Below, piece by piece: positions 11,401 through 18,791 of a stretch of DNA of 39,006 bases. A program made the position numbers and the translations under genes. The stretch is from Gemmatimonadota bacterium (GTDB lineage: Bacteria > Gemmatimonadota > Gemmatimonadetes > Gemmatimonadales > GWC2-71-9): assembly GCA_029862925.1 (NCBI GenBank), contig JAOTWJ010000015.1:1-39006 (forward strand), written 5' to 3'. Below the pieces are notes generated by a model, which was not told the DNA's origin, did no database searches, and saw only the letters and a program-made list of their open reading frames with translations. How positions within the stretch are numbered: the stretch's first letter is position 1; the number at the start of each line of letters is the position of its first letter.

Positions 11401-11625
11401 GACGCCGTGCACCTGCTGCACCGCCGCCTCGAGCGGCGCGGTGACGAACGCCTCCATGGCTTCGGGCGAGGCGCGGCTCCAATCGGCGCCTACCGAAAGC
11501 TGGGGCAACTCCGTGTCGGGCAGGAGCTCGATCGGGATGTTGCGCCAGGCCGCAATCCCCAGCAGCGCCACGCCGAGGTAGACCATCGAGACGGCAACCG
11601 GGCGGCGGATGGAGAGGCGGATCAT
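8404..11625 (-). CDS. RND efflux permease 2 (AcrB/MdtB-like, HAE-1 type)
   Basis: 1073 aa, the usual full RND length, with two repeats of TM1 + large periplasmic loop + TM2-6. It starts MIRLSIRRPVAV. TM4 reads GLIVDNAIVVLEN (Asp406-Asn407), so the Asp-Asp pair of AcrB is Asp-Asn here. TM10 reads GGIVVNNAILLVDH, with Asn where AcrB has the relay Lys. A Gly/Arg-rich cytoplasmic loop sits between the halves, near 'GGAGSEARSRGEVGG'. It would export small molecules from the periplasm or membrane by proton flux, with the adaptor and TolC-like protein encoded upstream. The ATG at 11625 overlaps the propeller gene stop (ATGA). Paired with the different pump RND1 in one cassette; substrate unknown. 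Confidence 0.93.
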   Translation of the reverse strand: MIRLSIRRPVAVSMVYLGVALLGIAAWRNIPIELLPDTELPQLSVGADWSRASPEAMEAFVTAPLEAAVQQVHGVEEISSISSEQYGQARAQVTVKFARGTDMDFARLELSERLAAVEDELPEGVLGPRIEPYVPEEFREQSRPFLRYTLTGPYTLEALRVHVDDQLLPELLQLDGVAGVEVYGGRDRVLEIVLDDTKTRALGLSPQVVWQRILELETVAEAGVVELDGVQRTLAIRQRTESPDEIRRTALLTDRGRLVRVSDVATVHDTYEEPRSLYRIDGQPAVAFQIHKETGVNTVAVADRVKLRLDQLETLHPPGVRLLLDDDESDAIRTALTDLRIRALIAAVVVFVVLLVFLRSFRSAGIVFATIAFSILIALNLIYFGGLSLNVLTLMGLAMGFGLIVDNAIVVLENIYRKGRRGTAEERATAAVAAERGAKEVMLAILAATLTTVIVFVPFVYLQGELRDYYIPLAIVVGMSLVASLFVAFTFIPALAAKILGGAGSEARSRGEVGGADGTPSGGPADPLRPPDSPLYVRVYAGLLGFTLRWPWLAIVIALACLGGSYRVFDKYVTRGVLWRAWWGQQTFINIRIQLPRGEELDRTDELARFFEAKLREMPEIERFTTRVLPQFANITVTFPDSLEQTQVPAAIKEQMLAYSYQFGGAEVRVFGYGPSFYGGGSTPPNYSIKVLGYNYETVRQIADDLGRRLRRFSRIRDVDINSAGGWYTRDKASEFVLSLDRERLGLHGLTAQDVVYQVAAAVQGTVRRGFIRVAGDELRFDVKLADNEQVDVLELPEILLQTPTGQGVRLGDVAAVGEREVLNRIERENQQYQRYVSYEFRGPTKLGDRVRDAVIANTRLPEGYTIEGEQEWRWSSDEQKQIYEVLAVSLILIFMVTAALFESVRQPFCVLLTVPMALVGVFLIFYFMEASFTREAYIGVIMMGGIVVNNAILLVDHVNLLRRTYGLALRDAVVRGTLERVRPILMTSFTTIFGLLPLVLFSESADANIWNALGLALIGGLASSTLFVLTVTPTLYMLLERGPEKRRAEGGVVAAKQGASEVAPHGLAPTGG

Positions 11626-12833
11626 CCCCGCTCCCGTTCCAGTCGATACATCCGCACGTATTGCACGCCCAGTTCGTCCTCCCACGTCCCCAACACGTAG
11701 TCGCGGCCGATTTCGAGCACGCGGACCGAGGGCGGCGTCTCGACGGTGCCCCGCAGCAGGCCGTCCGGCGCGAAGACCGCCCACCGGCGAACGGAATCCG
11801 ACGGCGTGAACGTATCCAGCACCCAGAGGTTGCCGTCCGGATCCGTCTGCAGCTCGGCAAAAGCCGGCAGCGTCGACGGAATCGGCATCTCCCGGAACAT
11901 CCGCTCCTGACGTCGCCGCCAGTTCTCGTCGGCGTCCTCGAGTCGGTCCGCCTTGACCCGTTCCACGTCGTCCGGTGTCACCGCCCGCGCCGGGCGGGTC
12001 GCGCGGACGATCATGGCGAGCACACCCGTCGAGTCGCGCCGCTCGATCTCGTACCGATCGGTCGCACCCACCCAGAAGCCGGTCCGCGTCACCGCGGACA
12101 GCGTCGTCCGCCCGAAGGGCAGGCTGGAGGCCCAAACCGAACTGCGATCGCCCTGCACGTAGTACTCCCACGACGGCCAGCGGCCGATGCTGTCGAGCAG
12201 ACGCCCGTCCGGGCCGAACCGGAGGAACGGCGCGGTGTCGCGCACGACGCCCGACATCTCTCCAGGACCGAAGACGAAGCCGCGCGTGGCGAGGACCGTG
12301 CCGCTGCCGAATACACCAAGCACGTTGGGGAGCCCGCCGGCGAACTCGATCGCCACCGAGCGCACGAATCCCCGGTCCGGCGCGAACACCGAGAGGCGCC
12401 GGAGATTCCAGTCGTAGGTGACGAGCGTGTCGCCCGCCACGACGCGCACCAGGCTCAGCCCCTCGAACTCCCCCGGTCCACCGCCCTTGCGACCCAGGCT
12501 CGACAGGTGCCGACCGTCGGGCGCGAAGAGCCGCAGTTCCTGCGTGCCGCCGTTGGCCACCACGATTCGGCCGTCCGTGAGCCGCGTGACGCTCTGGAGA
12601 CGGTCGAACTGATACGCCTCGTCGCCCTCGAGGGCCCCGATGGCCAGGAGCGGCGTGGCGGCCACCCTCCAGGCCACGACCGGCGGAGCCCAGCTCGCGT
12701 ACTCGACGATCCGCACGCCGGCCGAGTCCCGGATGGCAGCGGCGGGGGCGGCAGGCCGGTCGCCACAGGCGGCGACGACGGCGACCGTCGCCAGGAGCGG
12801 TGGGAGACGACGGCGCGCGGGGCGGCGCCTCAT
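11622..12833 (-). CDS. Six-bladed beta-propeller lipoprotein between two RND pump genes
   Basis: 403 aa. The Arg-rich N terminus and hydrophobic stretch end in lipobox VAAC (Cys23). The rest is a six-bladed propeller of the NHL/BF3164-like kind: blades such as RIVVANGGTQELRLFAPDGRHLSSLG, GGPGEFEGLSLV, LRFGPDGRLLDSIG, and a last blade NLWVLDTFTPSD with WAVFAPDGLLRGTV. No catalytic residues can be named; such proteins usually bind ligands or scaffold. The unusual feature is placement: its ATG overlaps the RND1 stop (12830-12833) and its stop overlaps the RND2 start (11622-11625), so all three should be made in a coupled way. It is one of three complete propeller genes here. The start was chosen for the lipoprotein signal and ATGA overlap. 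Confidence 0.85.
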   Translation of the reverse strand: MRRRPARRRLPPLLATVAVVAACGDRPAAPAAAIRDSAGVRIVEYASWAPPVVAWRVAATPLLAIGALEGDEAYQFDRLQSVTRLTDGRIVVANGGTQELRLFAPDGRHLSSLGRKGGGPGEFEGLSLVRVVAGDTLVTYDWNLRRLSVFAPDRGFVRSVAIEFAGGLPNVLGVFGSGTVLATRGFVFGPGEMSGVVRDTAPFLRFGPDGRLLDSIGRWPSWEYYVQGDRSSVWASSLPFGRTTLSAVTRTGFWVGATDRYEIERRDSTGVLAMIVRATRPARAVTPDDVERVKADRLEDADENWRRRQERMFREMPIPSTLPAFAELQTDPDGNLWVLDTFTPSDSVRRWAVFAPDGLLRGTVETPPSVRVLEIGRDYVLGTWEDELGVQYVRMYRLERERG

Positions 12834-15800
12834 GATTCCCCCGCGGGTTCGAGCTTGCCCAGGCCCAACGTCGCGCGCCACTTGCCGCGGACGTCCTCGA
12901 TCACGGCATACGCCACCGGGACCACAATCAGCGTGAGTGCGGTGGAACTCAGCAGGCCGCCGATTACGGCGAGCGCGAGCGGGGCACGCAGATCCGCGCC
13001 GCGCCCGATGCCCAGCGCCATGGGCAACAGGCCGAGCACGGTCGTGACGGTCGTCATGACGATCGGCCGTAACCGCAGCCGGCCGGCTTCGAGGATCGCC
13101 GCCTTGAGTGCCAGCCCCTGCCCCCGGAACTGGTTGATGAAGTCCACCTTGATGATGGCGTCGTTCACGACGATGCCCACGAGGATGACCACCCCGATCA
13201 GGCTCATCGTGCTGAGGCCCGCGCGCCCGAGAAACAGGGCGAGTGACGCGCCGACGGTGGCGAGCGGGACGGCCAACAGGATAGTGAACGGATGCACGAA
13301 CGACTCGAACTGCGCCGCCAGGATCATGTACACCAGCAGCATGGCGAGTCCGAGGGCGAACGCGAGATCGCGGAAACTCCGCGCGCGTTCTTCGTTCGCG
13401 CCACCGATCTCGTAGCGCACGCCGCGCGGCGGCGGCAGCTCGGCGAGGACGGCGCGCGCGTCCCCGACCGCTTCGTCGAGTCCGCCGCGGGCGACATCGG
13501 CGAAAATCTCGACGACCCGTCCCTGATCGCGGCGTCGGACCTCCGCCGGCCCGAGCTGCTCCTGGGTCTCGATCAGCTCCCGCAGCGGGATCCCATTGAT
13601 CTGGAGGGTCCGCAGCGTCTCCAGTGAGCGGCGCTCGGCTTCGGGCAGCCGGACGACCACCGGGACCTTCTCGTCGAAATCCACGTACTCCGTCGCCATG
13701 GCCCCGCGCATGTACTGTTCGACGGTGCGGGCAATGAGGCGCGGCTCGATCCCGTACGCCGCCGCGCGGTCACGCGCGATCTGCACCCGAATCTCCGGTT
13801 GCCCCTCCTCCGAGCGCAGGCGCACGTTCGCGAGCCGGTCGGCCCGCCCCAATCGCTGCTCGGCTCGGCGCGCGTAGGCCCAGAGCTGATCCAGATCGTC
13901 GCCGCGGATCCGGATCGAGAGATCCGCGTCCGCACCGCCCAACAGCCGGCCGAGCGCCGTGGCCGTGCCCGTTTCCACGGCGACGGCATCGGGCGGAAAG
14001 GCGGCGAGTTGTGGGCGCAGCCGGCTGACCGCATCGGCGGTGGACGCGCCTCCCCGCAACCGCACTTCCACGCGCGCCGTGTTCAGTCCGCTTTCCTCTT
14101 CCTCGACCCCGGCCACCGCTCCCTGCCGACCCACGCGGGTGAACACGGCCACCACAGCGTCATCGCCGCGCACCATCTCCTCGATGCGCACGGCGGCGCG
14201 CGTGGTTTCCTCGAGCGGCGTGCCCCGCGGCAGCTCGAGGGCGACGGCAAACTCTCCCTGGTCCACGTCCGGCAGCACGTCACGCTGGAGGCTGGCGCCG
14301 AGCCCCAGGCCCAGCACGAACAGGGCACCGGCCACGGACAGCACCCTCCCCCGATGGGCGAGCGCGCCCTCGAGGATGCGGTGGTACCAGTCGGCGAAGC
14401 GCGCGAAGCGGCGGTCGAAGGCGCGGAACGTCGGGCCGAACAGCCGCGCGATGGCCCGGCCCGCCCCGCCGGCCACGGCACCACCCGCACGCCGCACGAT
14501 CCCCGCTCGACCCGCGGGGGCCACGCCCCATCGGGCCGCCATGGTCGGCAGCAGAGTGATGGCCACCACGAGGCTCGCGAGCAGGGCGAACGCCACGGCG
14601 AACGACAGGTCGCCGAACAGCTCGCCGGCCACCCCGCGCACGTAGACGATGGGACCGAACACGGCGATGGTCGTTAGGGTCGAGGCCGTGATCGCGCCCT
14701 GCACCTCTTCGGCACCACGGGCGGCGGCCTCGAGCGGCGTGGCCCCGAGCTCCCGATGCCGAAACACGTTTTCGAGCACGACGATCGAGTTGTCCACCAG
14801 CATGCCGACGCCGAGCGCGAGCCCGCCGAGACTCATGATGTTGAGGGACACGTCGGCCACATCGAGCAGGGCAAATGTCGTGACCACCGAGATGGGGATC
14901 GCGAGCGCGATGGCGACCGGATAGCGCGCGTCGTGCAGGAACAGGAACAACACCAGGAACGCGAGCACGCCACCCAGCACGAGGGCCTGGACCACATTGC
15001 TGATGGCATCGCTGATGAATCCCGCCTGCGCAGTGGCCACCTCGATGCGCGTTTCGGGGTACTGCGCACGCAGCTGGTCGAGTACCCGCTCGACCTCCTC
15101 GGAGACCCTCACCGTGTTGGCGCCCGCGTCCTTGAACAGCAGCAACCCCACCGACTCGTGCGCGTTGTACCGGGCCAGCGACTCACGCTCCTTGAAGCCG
15201 TCGTCGATCGCCGCGACATCGCGCAGCAGCACGAGGTCGCTCCCGGCCCCGCCCGCGCGCCGGCCGACCGGGACGTTACCGATCTCCTCGACGGCCTGGA
15301 ATTCGCCGAGGGTGCGGAGTGCATAGCGGTAGCGTCCCCGTCGGATGGTGCCGCCCGGAGCGCTCTGGTTGGCGGCATCGAGCGCGCGGGCGACGTCGTC
15401 CACCGTGAGTCCGTAGGTCTCGAGCAGCCGCGCGTCCACCTCGACGTGGATCTCGCGCTCCAGTCCGCCGGCGAGCGCCGCCTCCGCAATGCCGTCGATC
15501 TGCTCGAGCCGTCGTTTGAACACCGATTCGCTCAGGTCCTTGAGAGCCGCGAGATCGCCGCCGGCTCCCGAGACGGACACGGCCATGATCGGATCCGCAT
15601 CGGGATCAGTGCGCAGTACGACCGGCCGGGTCGCCAGCTCGGGCAACTCGTCGCGGATGTTGTCGAGTTGCTCGCGCACGTTCAGGACCGCGAAGTCCAT
15701 GTCCGTGCCCCAGGCGAACCGGAGGGTCACGAGCGAGACCCCTTCGCGCGACACGCTCTCGACCCGCTCCACCCCGGTGACTCGCCCGGCCGCGCGCTCG

Positions 15801-16000
15801 ATGCGTTCCGAGACAAAGCGCTCGACCTCGGTGGGGCCGACGTCGGGGTAGCGGGTGTACACGACCAACCGCGGATACGCGATCGAGGGCAGCAGGTCGA
15901 TGGGGAGACGCACGAACGAGATGCCCCCGATGAACACGACGGCGGCCACGAGCATCGCCACCGCGACCGGCCGCCCCACGGAGAGGCGCGGGATGGACAT
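12830..16000 (-). CDS. RND efflux permease 1 (AcrB/MdtC-like, HAE-1 type)
   Basis: 1056 aa with the standard RND layout. N-terminal TM1 is followed by SFVRLPIDLLPSIAYPRL and a long porter domain. TM4 has LALGVGMLVDNSIVVLEN (Asp403-Asn404, where AcrB has Asp-Asp). TM10 has LVGIVVNDAIIKVDF: Asn946 replaces the AcrB Lys, but Asp947, Lys951 and Asp953 add unusual charges to the helix. The C-terminal half ends in a short basic tail. It is clearly different in sequence from RND2, so this is not a recent tandem duplication. The ATG at 16000 lies 110 bp after the tolC-like gene, the only long gap between the first and last cassette genes, and its ribosome site is weak. Confidence 0.93.
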   Translation of the reverse strand: MSIPRLSVGRPVAVAMLVAAVVFIGGISFVRLPIDLLPSIAYPRLVVYTRYPDVGPTEVERFVSERIERAAGRVTGVERVESVSREGVSLVTLRFAWGTDMDFAVLNVREQLDNIRDELPELATRPVVLRTDPDADPIMAVSVSGAGGDLAALKDLSESVFKRRLEQIDGIAEAALAGGLEREIHVEVDARLLETYGLTVDDVARALDAANQSAPGGTIRRGRYRYALRTLGEFQAVEEIGNVPVGRRAGGAGSDLVLLRDVAAIDDGFKERESLARYNAHESVGLLLFKDAGANTVRVSEEVERVLDQLRAQYPETRIEVATAQAGFISDAISNVVQALVLGGVLAFLVLFLFLHDARYPVAIALAIPISVVTTFALLDVADVSLNIMSLGGLALGVGMLVDNSIVVLENVFRHRELGATPLEAAARGAEEVQGAITASTLTTIAVFGPIVYVRGVAGELFGDLSFAVAFALLASLVVAITLLPTMAARWGVAPAGRAGIVRRAGGAVAGGAGRAIARLFGPTFRAFDRRFARFADWYHRILEGALAHRGRVLSVAGALFVLGLGLGASLQRDVLPDVDQGEFAVALELPRGTPLEETTRAAVRIEEMVRGDDAVVAVFTRVGRQGAVAGVEEEESGLNTARVEVRLRGGASTADAVSRLRPQLAAFPPDAVAVETGTATALGRLLGGADADLSIRIRGDDLDQLWAYARRAEQRLGRADRLANVRLRSEEGQPEIRVQIARDRAAAYGIEPRLIARTVEQYMRGAMATEYVDFDEKVPVVVRLPEAERRSLETLRTLQINGIPLRELIETQEQLGPAEVRRRDQGRVVEIFADVARGGLDEAVGDARAVLAELPPPRGVRYEIGGANEERARSFRDLAFALGLAMLLVYMILAAQFESFVHPFTILLAVPLATVGASLALFLGRAGLSTMSLIGVVILVGIVVNDAIIKVDFINQFRGQGLALKAAILEAGRLRLRPIVMTTVTTVLGLLPMALGIGRGADLRAPLALAVIGGLLSSTALTLIVVPVAYAVIEDVRGKWRATLGLGKLEPAGES

Positions 16001-16029
16001 TTACGCCCGGCCCCCCGTCTTCCCCGCCC

Positions 16030-16091
16030 GGCGGTTGGGCGGTTGGGCGGTTAGGCGATCTGGCAGGGCCGCCGCACGAGCCGCCCAACCG
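16030..16091. repeat. Tandem GGCGGTTG repeats with matching inverted arm in efflux cassette gap
   Basis: Three 8-bp units (GGCGGTTG, GGCGGTTG, GGCGGTTA) and a partial fourth occupy 16030-16057. The segment CCGCCCAACCG at 16081-16091 is an 11-bp reverse complement of two registers of the array (16032-16042 and 16040-16050). Alternative hairpins are therefore possible in the only non-overlapping junction between the cassette's channel and pumps. Confidence 0.7.
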
Positions 16092-16110
16092 TCTGAGTGC
16101 TCAACCGCTC

Positions 16111-17469
16111 TCATCGCCCCACCTCCCGCCCAAGGCGCTCCTCGAGCGTCACCGTCGCCGCGATGAAGCTGTAGCGGGCGTTGATCAGTTGCCGCTCCTC
16201 TTGGGCCGCGCGGTCGATGAGGAGTTGGAGATTCGCGAACGTAATGGCGCCGATCGCGTAGCGCTCCCGGGCGAGTTCCAGCCGCTGGTTGCTCAGATCG
16301 GAGGCCCGTTCGGCGAGCGCCAGGGCGCGGCGTGCGTTCTGCACGTCGATCAGGGCGGCCCGGACTTCCCGCTCCACCTGCAGGCGCCCGGCGCGCAGCG
16401 ACTCTTCCGCATTGCGAGCGTCGGCGCCCGCCTGCGCAATTCGCGCCGAGGTCCGGAAGCCGGTGAACAGCGGGTAGCTGAGGCTCAGATTGAAACTGAA
16501 GGTGCGGTTCTTGGGCGCGAAGTCGAACAGCGCCTCGTAGCTCGCGAGATTCGTCGACCGGTTGTAGCCGGCGCCGATCTGGATCGTGGGCCACCGCCCG
16601 CCGCGGGCGGCGGCGGCACGCAGGTGCGCCGCGTCGGCGGCCGCGTCGAGCTGCCGCAGACGCGGGTGCGCCGCGAGCGCACTGACGACCAGTGAATCCG
16701 CGTGCAGCACCGACGGGTCCCACACGGGCGGCAAGTCGCCCTCCACCTCGAACGCGATGGGCTCCGTGATGCCGAGGTACTCCCGCAGCAGCAATACGGA
16801 CTTGGCGGCGTCGCCCCCCGCCCGCTCGAGCTGCAGCTCCGCGGTCGCGATGTCGGCGTCCGCGCCCAGCATGTCCTCCTGGGTGGCGCTGGCCACCCGA
16901 AACAACCGCTGTGTGTTGTCGCGTTGCTCCCGCGCGGACGCGAGCAGCCGTTCCTCCAGCGCAATCAGCTGACGGGACCGGAGCGCGTCGTAGAACCGCC
17001 GCGTGGTCTCCGCATCCAACCGATCGCGGGTCGACCATCGCACCGCCTCCGCCGCCGTCCGACTGGCCCGCGCCGCCCGGAGCGAGCTCAGGTTGTTGAA
17101 CCCGTCGAACAGCGTCAGGGTGGCCGAGAGACTCTGGTTCGAGCTGCTGCCCTTGAAATCGATGGCCTGTGGCAGCTCGACCGGTCTGCCGAAGTCGTCC
17201 TGACCCGTTACCGTCCGGGAATCCGACCCGAAGAACGACATGTTGGCCGACACGGTCGGCAGAAACGCCCCCCACCCCGCCCGTACCTGCGCCCCTTGGG
17301 CGCGGGCCGAGTTGACGGCCTGGCGATACTCGGGGTTCCGCTCCCGGGCGATGGCGATGGCGTCCTCGAGCGTGAGCCGGGCCGGCACCGGCGGGGGCGC
17401 GGGCTCCTGTGCGACGGCGGACGGCGCGCCCAACAGCGTCAGGATCAGGGCCGCGGTGCCTGGCTTCAT
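16111..17469 (-). CDS. TolC-family outer membrane channel
   Basis: 452 aa. A signal peptide (about 1-20, cleavage after AVA) is followed by the two-fold repeated TolC/OEP layout: LTLEDAIAIARERNPEYRQA opening the first helical repeat, strand FLPTVSANMSFFG, and a second half with HPRLRQLDAAADAAHLRAA and strand WPTIQIGAGYNRSTNLASY. It ends in a long helix (VEREVRAALIDVQNARRALALAERASDLSNQRLELARERYAIGA-type). The protein would form the trimeric outer-membrane exit duct for the cassette's pump or pumps. ATG 17469 overlaps the adaptor gene's stop (ATGA, 17466-17469), so adaptor and channel are coupled. It is the only channel gene in the window. Confidence 0.93.
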   Translation of the reverse strand: MKPGTAALILTLLGAPSAVAQEPAPPPVPARLTLEDAIAIARERNPEYRQAVNSARAQGAQVRAGWGAFLPTVSANMSFFGSDSRTVTGQDDFGRPVELPQAIDFKGSSSNQSLSATLTLFDGFNNLSSLRAARASRTAAEAVRWSTRDRLDAETTRRFYDALRSRQLIALEERLLASAREQRDNTQRLFRVASATQEDMLGADADIATAELQLERAGGDAAKSVLLLREYLGITEPIAFEVEGDLPPVWDPSVLHADSLVVSALAAHPRLRQLDAAADAAHLRAAAARGGRWPTIQIGAGYNRSTNLASYEALFDFAPKNRTFSFNLSLSYPLFTGFRTSARIAQAGADARNAEESLRAGRLQVEREVRAALIDVQNARRALALAERASDLSNQRLELARERYAIGAITFANLQLLIDRAAQEERQLINARYSFIAATVTLEERLGREVGR

Positions 17470-18629
17470 TGCGGCCTCCCGCCGGCGGCACGGACGTCTT
17501 CCACCAGCCGAATCCTAGCATCGTGTATCAGCGTGTAGTGCCCGTCGATGAGCACCACCTCGCCCGGCCGCACCATCTCGGTCTCGGCACTCGGCACGAG
17601 TTCCACCAGCGAATCGTTCGCAAGGCCGGTCGTGACGTACCGCCACTTGGCAAGGCCGATCTGCCCCTCGCCCTCGAAGACGAACAGCATCGAGCGGCGG
17701 TCGCGTTCCAGCACCGCACTGCGCGGGACGAGCGTCCGGTCGGCGAACTTACGCGCCTCGAGAGACACGCGTGCGTACATCCCGGGGAGGATGCGGCCCT
17801 CCTGATTCGGGATGTTCACCGTCACCTTTGCCGTCCGCGTCTCCCGCTCGATCATCGGATTGACGGTCTCGATTTGGCCGACGAACCGCTCCCCGGGAAA
17901 CGCCGCGAAGGTGACCACCGCGCGCCGGCCCTGGGCGAGCAGCCCCACCTCGCTCTCGAGCACCTGTACCTCGATGCGGATCGGGTGCAGGTCCACGACG
18001 GTCGCCAGGTCGTCGCCCACGCGCACCGTCTGGCCGGGCACCACCCGCACCGAGGCGACCCGTCCCGTAAAGGGCGCCGTGACCCGCGTGCGCCGGAGCC
18101 GCAGTTCCGCCTCCTGGACGGAGACTTGGGCTTCGTCGAGCCCGCTCTTGGCGCGCGCGACCCGCTCCCGCTCGGCGCGCACCGCCGGATCCTCAATGCG
18201 GTCATCGAACAACGTGAGCTCGCGGAACGAGGCCTGGGCTCGCGCGAGATTCGCGTGCGCCCGCGCCAGCCCCAGGGCATACTCCGCCGTGTCCACCAGC
18301 AGCAGGAGATCGCGCTCGCGCACGAAGCTGTTGTCGCGCACGCGGACCTCAGTCACCCGACCCTCCACCTGGGCCAGGAGCTTGGCCTCGCGGCGGGCCG
18401 CGGCCTGTGCGGCGGCGGAAACCGAGAGGACGAGCGTGTCGCGGACCACGACCGCGCCCTCGACGGGAATCGCGATGTCGGTGGAAAACGCCTCGGCGGC
18501 CGATGTGGCGGGACGGTCGTCGGCTTGCGCGGAGTCACCGCCGGCGGCGTCGCCGCCGCGGAACCGCGAGCACCCGCTCAGGACGACCGCGGCCGCGAGG
18601 GTGACACCAAGACTGCGGGAACGGATCAT
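17466..18629 (-). CDS. RND periplasmic adaptor (membrane fusion protein, HlyD/AcrA-like) lipoprotein
   Basis: 387 aa from ATG 18629. Lipobox LSGC places the lipid-modified cysteine at residue 20, as in AcrA. Then come the lipoyl half-motif (VEGRVTEVRVRDNSFVRERDLLLLVD), a helical hairpin rich in Ala/Arg/Glu, the second lipoyl half (VTAPFTGRVASVRVVPGQTV), a beta-barrel domain (IRIEVQVLESEVGLLAQG) and a membrane-proximal domain. It bridges pump and TolC-like channel. The open frame extends upstream to 18719, but the lipoprotein signal supports 18629; no clear ribosome site precedes it, so leaderless or weak initiation is possible. It is the only adaptor for two pump genes. It starts the cassette 162 bp after a propeller gene. 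Confidence 0.92.
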   Translation of the reverse strand: MIRSRSLGVTLAAAVVLSGCSRFRGGDAAGGDSAQADDRPATSAAEAFSTDIAIPVEGAVVVRDTLVLSVSAAAQAAARREAKLLAQVEGRVTEVRVRDNSFVRERDLLLLVDTAEYALGLARAHANLARAQASFRELTLFDDRIEDPAVRAERERVARAKSGLDEAQVSVQEAELRLRRTRVTAPFTGRVASVRVVPGQTVRVGDDLATVVDLHPIRIEVQVLESEVGLLAQGRRAVVTFAAFPGERFVGQIETVNPMIERETRTAKVTVNIPNQEGRILPGMYARVSLEARKFADRTLVPRSAVLERDRRSMLFVFEGEGQIGLAKWRYVTTGLANDSLVELVPSAETEMVRPGEVVLIDGHYTLIHDARIRLVEDVRAAGGRPQ

Positions 18630-18703
18630 GGGCACGTGGGGGTTCGGAGGCTCGCCGGCCTCGCGGGTGGCGGACATCGCTCGTGAACGGAAGATGCCCG
18701 GGT

Positions 18704-18726
18704 GTCGGCCGTCTGTCACGGCCGAC
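18704..18726. promoter_or_regulatory. 8-bp perfect inverted repeat upstream of the efflux cassette
   Basis: GTCGGCCG, a 7-nt loop (TCTGTCA), then CGGCCGAC, centred about 85 bp upstream of the adaptor start. No T-run follows on the minus strand, so a repressor operator is at least as likely as a terminator for the upstream propeller gene. No regulator gene is adjacent. Confidence 0.45.
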
Positions 18727-18791
18727 GCCTACCGGTCGTTGGATGCGCACAGGGAGAATTGCGTTGCAAGGGTGGGGTCGAACGGACCCGG

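Noticed and set aside
16001-17521. Alternative open frame reading from tolC into the RND1 gap
   Set aside because: Its product is low-complexity Arg/Gly/Ala-rich; the TolC frame ending at 16111 shows clear OEP homology.
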